A stretch of 64,000 nucleotides of DNA from Acinetobacter schindleri CIP 107287 (GTDB lineage: Bacteria > Pseudomonadota > Gammaproteobacteria > Pseudomonadales > Moraxellaceae), in contig NZ_KB849576.1 of NCBI RefSeq assembly GCF_000368625.1, positions 434,001 to 498,000 of the forward strand, written 5' to 3'. The notes beneath the pieces are model-generated. The model had not been told where the DNA came from. It saw only the letters and a program-made list of their open reading frames with translations, and ran no database searches. Made by a program: the position numbers and the translations under genes. Shown one piece after another: positions 60,379 through 64,000 of the stretch (positions within the stretch are counted from its first letter, which is position 1; each line of letters opens with the position of its first letter).

Positions 60379-60406
60379 ATTTAATATAATCGCTGTTATA
60401 CGAAAT
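60379..60406 (-). other. dif-like XerC/XerD site B
   Basis: On the minus strand: XerC half ATTTCGTATAA (identical to the pdif half-site that I recall), spacer CAGCGA, XerD half TTATATTAAAT (one mismatch to TTATGTTAAAT). It is inverted relative to site A at 58989-59016, so the two XerD halves face each other across 1.4 kb. Confidence 0.75.
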
Positions 60407-60575
60407 AGAACTCTATTGATATCTCCTAAAAATATTTACCTAAAACTTTATAAAATAAGGAAAAATATCATTTTATTCGTAAGTCGGAGTAGAGAATACT
60501 TCTTAACTAATGAAATCGAATTAATTTAAACTATGGATCTTTACTTTATTATTCTACTATTTAAAGGAATCTCCT

Positions 60576-61091
60576 ATGTCTGAACTGCACTTCTACATCA
60601 CCTTACTGGGCGGTAAACATGAAAAAGCCAATGTAGAAGTACATGATGTAATTCCTGTGATTAGTTCAGATATTGAATCTGCGTATCCTTATTTAAAACA
60701 ACAATGGTTTGGTTTGCAAAAGGGGCTACATGTCGATGGCTGGATGAAAATCAATGGAGTGAGTTATCAAGGAGTAAATTATCAGGTCCAGATTAGTGAT
60801 CTGCCTGTAAATACCCGTTTAAAACTGTTCCTGATTAATCTGGGTGCATATCTTCCGGACCAGTTTGGGGAAATACATAAATATTTGGTAGTGGCTGCCA
60901 AAAACAAGACAGAAGCCAAGGCACAGGGCAAAATGGCAATTGAAAAAGGCTGGTATAAACCACATACCGATGCAGTGATTGATATTGATGACTGTTTAGA
61001 ATTGAACCAGATTGATCAGAAATTTATACATTTGATCGAAGGGGAATTTGAAGCGAACAGCTTTAAGAACGATTATCTGATTATTCCGTAA
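60576..61091 (+). CDS. DUF1543 domain protein
   Basis: 171 residues. It begins ELHFYITLLGGKHEKANVEVHDV and contains SDIESAYPYLKQQWFGLQKGLHVDGWMKI followed by KLFLINLGAYLPDQFGEIHKYLVVAAKNKTEAKAQGK, the two repeated halves typical of DUF1543 proteins. The biochemical function is unknown. AAAGGA precedes the ATG. It lies just outside the dif-bounded segment. Confidence 0.85.
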   Translation: MSELHFYITLLGGKHEKANVEVHDVIPVISSDIESAYPYLKQQWFGLQKGLHVDGWMKINGVSYQGVNYQVQISDLPVNTRLKLFLINLGAYLPDQFGEIHKYLVVAAKNKTEAKAQGKMAIEKGWYKPHTDAVIDIDDCLELNQIDQKFIHLIEGEFEANSFKNDYLIIP

Positions 61092-61232
61092 TTTAAAAAA
61101 TGGCTAATCGAAATGAAGTGGCTATTCTGATATTCATGAAGTGATATTGCTATAAAACTCCCGGTATTTAATTTTTTTAAATGAAATATTAGGTGTTTAA
61201 AGAGAGTTGAATATCATCTTAAACTCACTACT

Positions 61233-62012
61233 TTAACCAGCGAGTTGATCATTATCCTCTAGTTCTGTAATCATCCATTCATCCCCGATAAATTTCCGGT
61301 CAGCTGCCTGTCCATATTGCAGGTCGAATACCTCATTTAAGGTTGGATCGCGTTGGAGGATGTGCTCTAATCCAACCAGTATATAATCCTCCTCAGCCAA
61401 GGGTTCTGCTGTCAAAAATTGCCAGTCACCATCGCGTTCATGCAATACGGTAACAATTGGCTGCTCCAGTTCCAGCCATTGCTTAGTCGTATAAATGCCT
61501 AAATTCCGTGGTTCGCGGAATTTAAACTCGGCATTGCGATCCAGCAGGGGCTGATCAAATTCAAAAACTTCCTCGAAGCCATCTTCCCAAGGAAATTTAT
61601 CATTCCGATCTGTCCAGACTAATTGTAAGGCTGGAAACGCTTCATCTTGGTAATAACTTTGCGCAATCCCAAAATAGTCACCGATATTTCGACGATCAAC
61701 TTTTAGAAACTTACAGCGGCTTTCTTTAAAAAATACATTCGGATACGTGTTACTGAGCTGGATGCGTTGACCTTTTTGAACGACCTCAGTCACATGATTC
61801 AGAATAGTCTGACTAAGTTTAGCAGTGAGTCCAAAACAGATAATTTCTGGATGCTGGAACCTTTCATATAAGCCAATGCTATAGCTAAAAGGCGGGGAAT
61901 AGTCAGTATGAGTGATCGAAATGATTTGTACGCCGTACTGTCGAATATTAATTCTGGTCTGATTTAATAGTTCATTGCGATCCGGGCAATAATGATCTTC
62001 TGTATGTTTCAT
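61233..62012 (-). CDS. DUF4262 domain protein
   Basis: 259 residues. The N-terminal DUF4262 domain contains SPPFSYSIGLYERFQHPEIICFGL and a Cys/aromatic-rich middle. The C-terminal part (about 185-255), with HERDGDWQFLTAEPLAEEDYILVGLEHIL and RDPTLNEVFDL, resembles DUF2185/Imm33-type domains, some of which are toxin immunity proteins. No toxin gene is adjacent, so an immunity role is not supported. Single gene. Confidence 0.8.
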   Translation of the reverse strand: MKHTEDHYCPDRNELLNQTRINIRQYGVQIISITHTDYSPPFSYSIGLYERFQHPEIICFGLTAKLSQTILNHVTEVVQKGQRIQLSNTYPNVFFKESRCKFLKVDRRNIGDYFGIAQSYYQDEAFPALQLVWTDRNDKFPWEDGFEEVFEFDQPLLDRNAEFKFREPRNLGIYTTKQWLELEQPIVTVLHERDGDWQFLTAEPLAEEDYILVGLEHILQRDPTLNEVFDLQYGQAADRKFIGDEWMITELEDNDQLAG

Positions 62013-62089
62013 GATTTTTATTTTTTGAATTATTTTTTAAATAAACATACAGAAGATTTAAGCTTTCGACAAATGAAATTGTCTAAAGT

Positions 62090-62620
62090 TTATTTATAGT
62101 TGTCTGAAACCTTCACATAATTCTGTGCTGAATACGGCAAAAAAGCTTTTTCTTTGTCGGTAAGTGGACGCACTTTTTTCACAGGGCTTCCTACATACAA
62201 GTAACCACTTTCCAAAACTTTATTTGGCGGAACAAGTGAACCCGCACCAATCATCACATCATCTTCAACAATCACATCATCTAAAATAATCGTGCCAATA
62301 CCGACCAAAACGCGATTGCCAATGGTGCAGCCATGTAATTTTACATGATGACCAATCGTGACATCTTCACCAATGATCAGTGGCGAACCTTCTGGCTTAT
62401 CGGCTTTCTTATGACTGACATGCAACATGGCATGATCCTGCACATTGGAATTCTTGCCAATCTGGATATGATTGACATCACCACGAATTACGGCAAAAGG
62501 CCAAACCGAGACATTCTCAGCCAAAACCACATCGCCAACCACAATCCCCATAGGATCGATATAACAAGATTCATCAATCTGTGGGATCATGTCTAAATAA
62601 GAACGTATGTTTTGGCTCAT
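62090..62620 (-). CDS. gamma-carbonic-anhydrase-family hexapeptide protein (YrdA/PaaY-like)
   Basis: 176 residues of left-handed beta-helix hexapeptide repeats (DPMGIVVGDVVLAENVSVWPFAVIRGDVNHIQIGKNSNVQDHAMLHV). Candidate metal-binding His residues are in QDHAMLHV and GHHVKLHGC. YrdA-type proteins are often annotated as gamma carbonic anhydrases, but activity is rarely shown; thioesterase or acyl-group roles are alternatives. Monocistronic. Confidence 0.9.
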   Translation of the reverse strand: MSQNIRSYLDMIPQIDESCYIDPMGIVVGDVVLAENVSVWPFAVIRGDVNHIQIGKNSNVQDHAMLHVSHKKADKPEGSPLIIGEDVTIGHHVKLHGCTIGNRVLVGIGTIILDDVIVEDDVMIGAGSLVPPNKVLESGYLYVGSPVKKVRPLTDKEKAFLPYSAQNYVKVSDNYK

Positions 62621-62667
62621 AGTGGTCTATTCATTAAAAGTTTAAACGTCATGTATAGAGTATAAAA

Positions 62668-62698
62668 TAAAAAGCACCCATCTGAATGAGTGCTTTGG
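62668..62698 (-). terminator. terminator after dacC
   Basis: AAAGCAC / GTGCTTT stem extended by imperfect pairs, T-rich end on the minus strand. Confidence 0.75.
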
Positions 62699-62731
62699 TC
62701 TTAGTCTAAGGCTAAAACAGTCTGTTTAAAC

Positions 62732-63880
62732 TTAAAATAAGTTACTGAAGAACTGTTTGATATGATCCAGCATACGCGCAAAGAAACCAGCTTCTTCTAC
62801 AGCTTTTAGTGCAACAAGCGGTTTTTCAGCAATCACTTTACCATCAAGAGAAGCAACGTATTTACCTACCACTTGACCTTGTTTTAAAGGTGCAGTCAAT
62901 TTAGGTTGAACTACGATTTGCGTTTTAATCTCATTCGCTTTGCCTTTTGGCATGGTCACATTGAAGTTTTCAGCAAGGCCGATTTGAACTTCATTTTCCT
63001 TACCAAACCACACCTTAGACTTGGCTAAGACTTGTCTGCCGGCCTGAACATTTTTAGTTTCGTAGTTTGCAAAACCCCATGCCAAAAGTTCACGTGTATG
63101 TGTTGCACGATCCTGCATAGATGGCGCACCGAAGATCACAGAGATCAAACGCATTGGACCACGTTTTGCAGAAGTCGTTAAGCAGTAACCCGCTTCATTG
63201 GTATGACCGGTTTTCAAACCATCCACACTTGGATCTGTATACAGCAGGGCATTACGGTTGCCTTGCTTGATTCCGTTAAAAGTAAATTCTTTTTCAGAAT
63301 AAATCGGGTAGTACTTTGAACTGTCTTTAATGATGTGCTGTGCCAGCATGGCCATATCTTTGGCAGTCGAATAGTGACCTTCCGCAGGCATACCGGTTGA
63401 GTTTACAAAGCTGGTATTGGTCATGCCGATACGTTTTGCTTCCTGGTTCATCATATGTGCGAAGGTACCCTCGTTACCTGCAATATGTTCTGCCATTGCT
63501 TTGGAAGCATCGTTACCTGACTGGATGATGATACCGCGCAGCATCTCAAGTGCTGTTGCCGTGCCGTTTAGCGGAACATACATACATGATTCAGAACTAC
63601 TACCGCGACACCATGCCGATTCGTTCATACGAACCTGTTCATCTTCAGTCAGTTCACCGCTTAATAACTTTTGTTCAATGATGTAGCTGGTCATCATTTT
63701 AGTCATTGAAGCAGGGGCTAGTTTTTCATTTTCATTTTTAGATGCGAGAATTTGCCCTGTTTCGTAGTCCATTAGCACATAAGATTTATTATTCAATTCT
63801 GGTGGTGCAGATAGGACAGTTGCTGCAAAGCTAAAACTAGGAATTAATAATAATGCAGCAAGAGCAGTTTTTTGGGTCAT
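62732..63880 (-). CDS. dacC: D-alanyl-D-alanine carboxypeptidase (PBP5/6 type)
   Basis: 382 residues. Trims the terminal D-Ala from peptidoglycan pentapeptides. The signal peptide is MTQKTALAALLLIPSFSFAA. Active-site motifs are SMTK (SxxK), SGN (SxN, in IIQSGNDASKAMAEHIAG) and KTG (GLKTGHTNEAGYC). A C-terminal PBP5-type domain is followed by an amphipathic anchor (GFFARMLDHIKQFFSNLF). The start at 63880 matches the family; an upstream in-frame codon at 63913 would spoil the signal peptide. Confidence 0.95.
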   Translation of the reverse strand: MTQKTALAALLLIPSFSFAATVLSAPPELNNKSYVLMDYETGQILASKNENEKLAPASMTKMMTSYIIEQKLLSGELTEDEQVRMNESAWCRGSSSESCMYVPLNGTATALEMLRGIIIQSGNDASKAMAEHIAGNEGTFAHMMNQEAKRIGMTNTSFVNSTGMPAEGHYSTAKDMAMLAQHIIKDSSKYYPIYSEKEFTFNGIKQGNRNALLYTDPSVDGLKTGHTNEAGYCLTTSAKRGPMRLISVIFGAPSMQDRATHTRELLAWGFANYETKNVQAGRQVLAKSKVWFGKENEVQIGLAENFNVTMPKGKANEIKTQIVVQPKLTAPLKQGQVVGKYVASLDGKVIAEKPLVALKAVEEAGFFARMLDHIKQFFSNLF

Positions 63881-64000
63881 TTCTAGTAGGTTCCAATATC
63901 TTGATGTAAGCACGAAGAGCCTAGCATTTTAGGACAAAGCTAGGCGGACTTCTACGGTTTGCAGCGGCTTATTTCAAAAGTATTGTAAGCATGGCGGCAG
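63881..64000. other. dacC upstream region at window edge
   Basis: No gene visible; presumably the dacC promoter. Confidence 0.4.

Larger units (their letters stand above)
60242..60575. other. intergenic region with inverted repeat and dif-like site
   Basis: No gene. It holds a 13-bp perfect inverted repeat (60270-60282 and 60354-60366) and a dif-like site (60379-60406); the remainder is AT-rich promoter DNA for the DUF1543 gene. Confidence 0.6.

Noticed and set aside
61233..62012. DUF4262/Imm33-like protein as part of a toxin-immunity locus
   Set aside because: No toxin, secretion or effector gene is adjacent.

Overview
The window is a chromosomal segment of an Acinetobacter-type gammaproteobacterium. 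Supporting this are AT-rich intergenic DNA, a dat-ddc pair (1,3-diaminopropane synthesis), the long-form GAPDH, the nudJ-mnmA-hflD-purB order, a DUF489/HflD protein, and an IS5-family element next to XerC/XerD-type sites of the kind known from Acinetobacter plasmids. Species cannot be named from the sequence alone. No CRISPR array, prophage or rRNA operon is visible.

Layout. 1-7000: the 3' part of ubiA, a lipoprotein lipase, small membrane proteins, three tRNA-Asn genes, Fe-superoxide dismutase, a Nif3 protein and a DegS/AlgW-type periplasmic protease. 7084-13430: pyrimidine-ring catabolism (Rut). rutD stands alone; then, behind a near-perfect sigma-54 promoter, come rutA-B-C-F-G and a 3-hydroxyisobutyrate-dehydrogenase-like enzyme that may stand in for the missing rutE. 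13431-26826: fadE, lipA, sthA, a cysteine-rich copper protein, an MFS transporter with an overlapping 44-residue membrane protein, two tandem OmpW-family porins and a PAS-GGDEF enzyme. 27013-41341: uvrB, a lipocalin, a RarD-like transporter, a decaying gene pair, gap, an HxlR regulator, a second broken gene, an MFS transporter, obgE, proB and a PAP2 phosphatase. 42046-50688: dat-ddc, then the phosphate operon pstSCAB behind a four-repeat Pho box. 50731-57898: unknown membrane proteins, a SohB-like peptidase, purB, hflD, mnmA and a Nudix gene.

58010-60406 is the most unusual stretch. An intact 857-bp IS5-family element is followed by a 1.4-kb segment bounded by two inversely oriented 28-bp dif-like (XerC/XerD) sites. 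Inside are a secreted HbpS/GlcG-family protein and a secreted 5-hydroxyisourate hydrolase. Divergent from them is a scar of a two-component system: the start of a response regulator fused in frame to the end of a histidine kinase. A palindrome resembling HprR/CusR operators remains between the scar and the cargo genes. The window ends with DUF1543 and DUF4262 proteins, a gamma-class carbonic anhydrase-like protein and a PBP5/6-type D-Ala-D-Ala carboxypeptidase.

Several loci show decay: a frameshift and a nonsense codon in two coupled genes (32153-33917), a broken small membrane gene (36205-36583), the two-component scar, and a tRNA-Asn copy with a mismatched acceptor stem.
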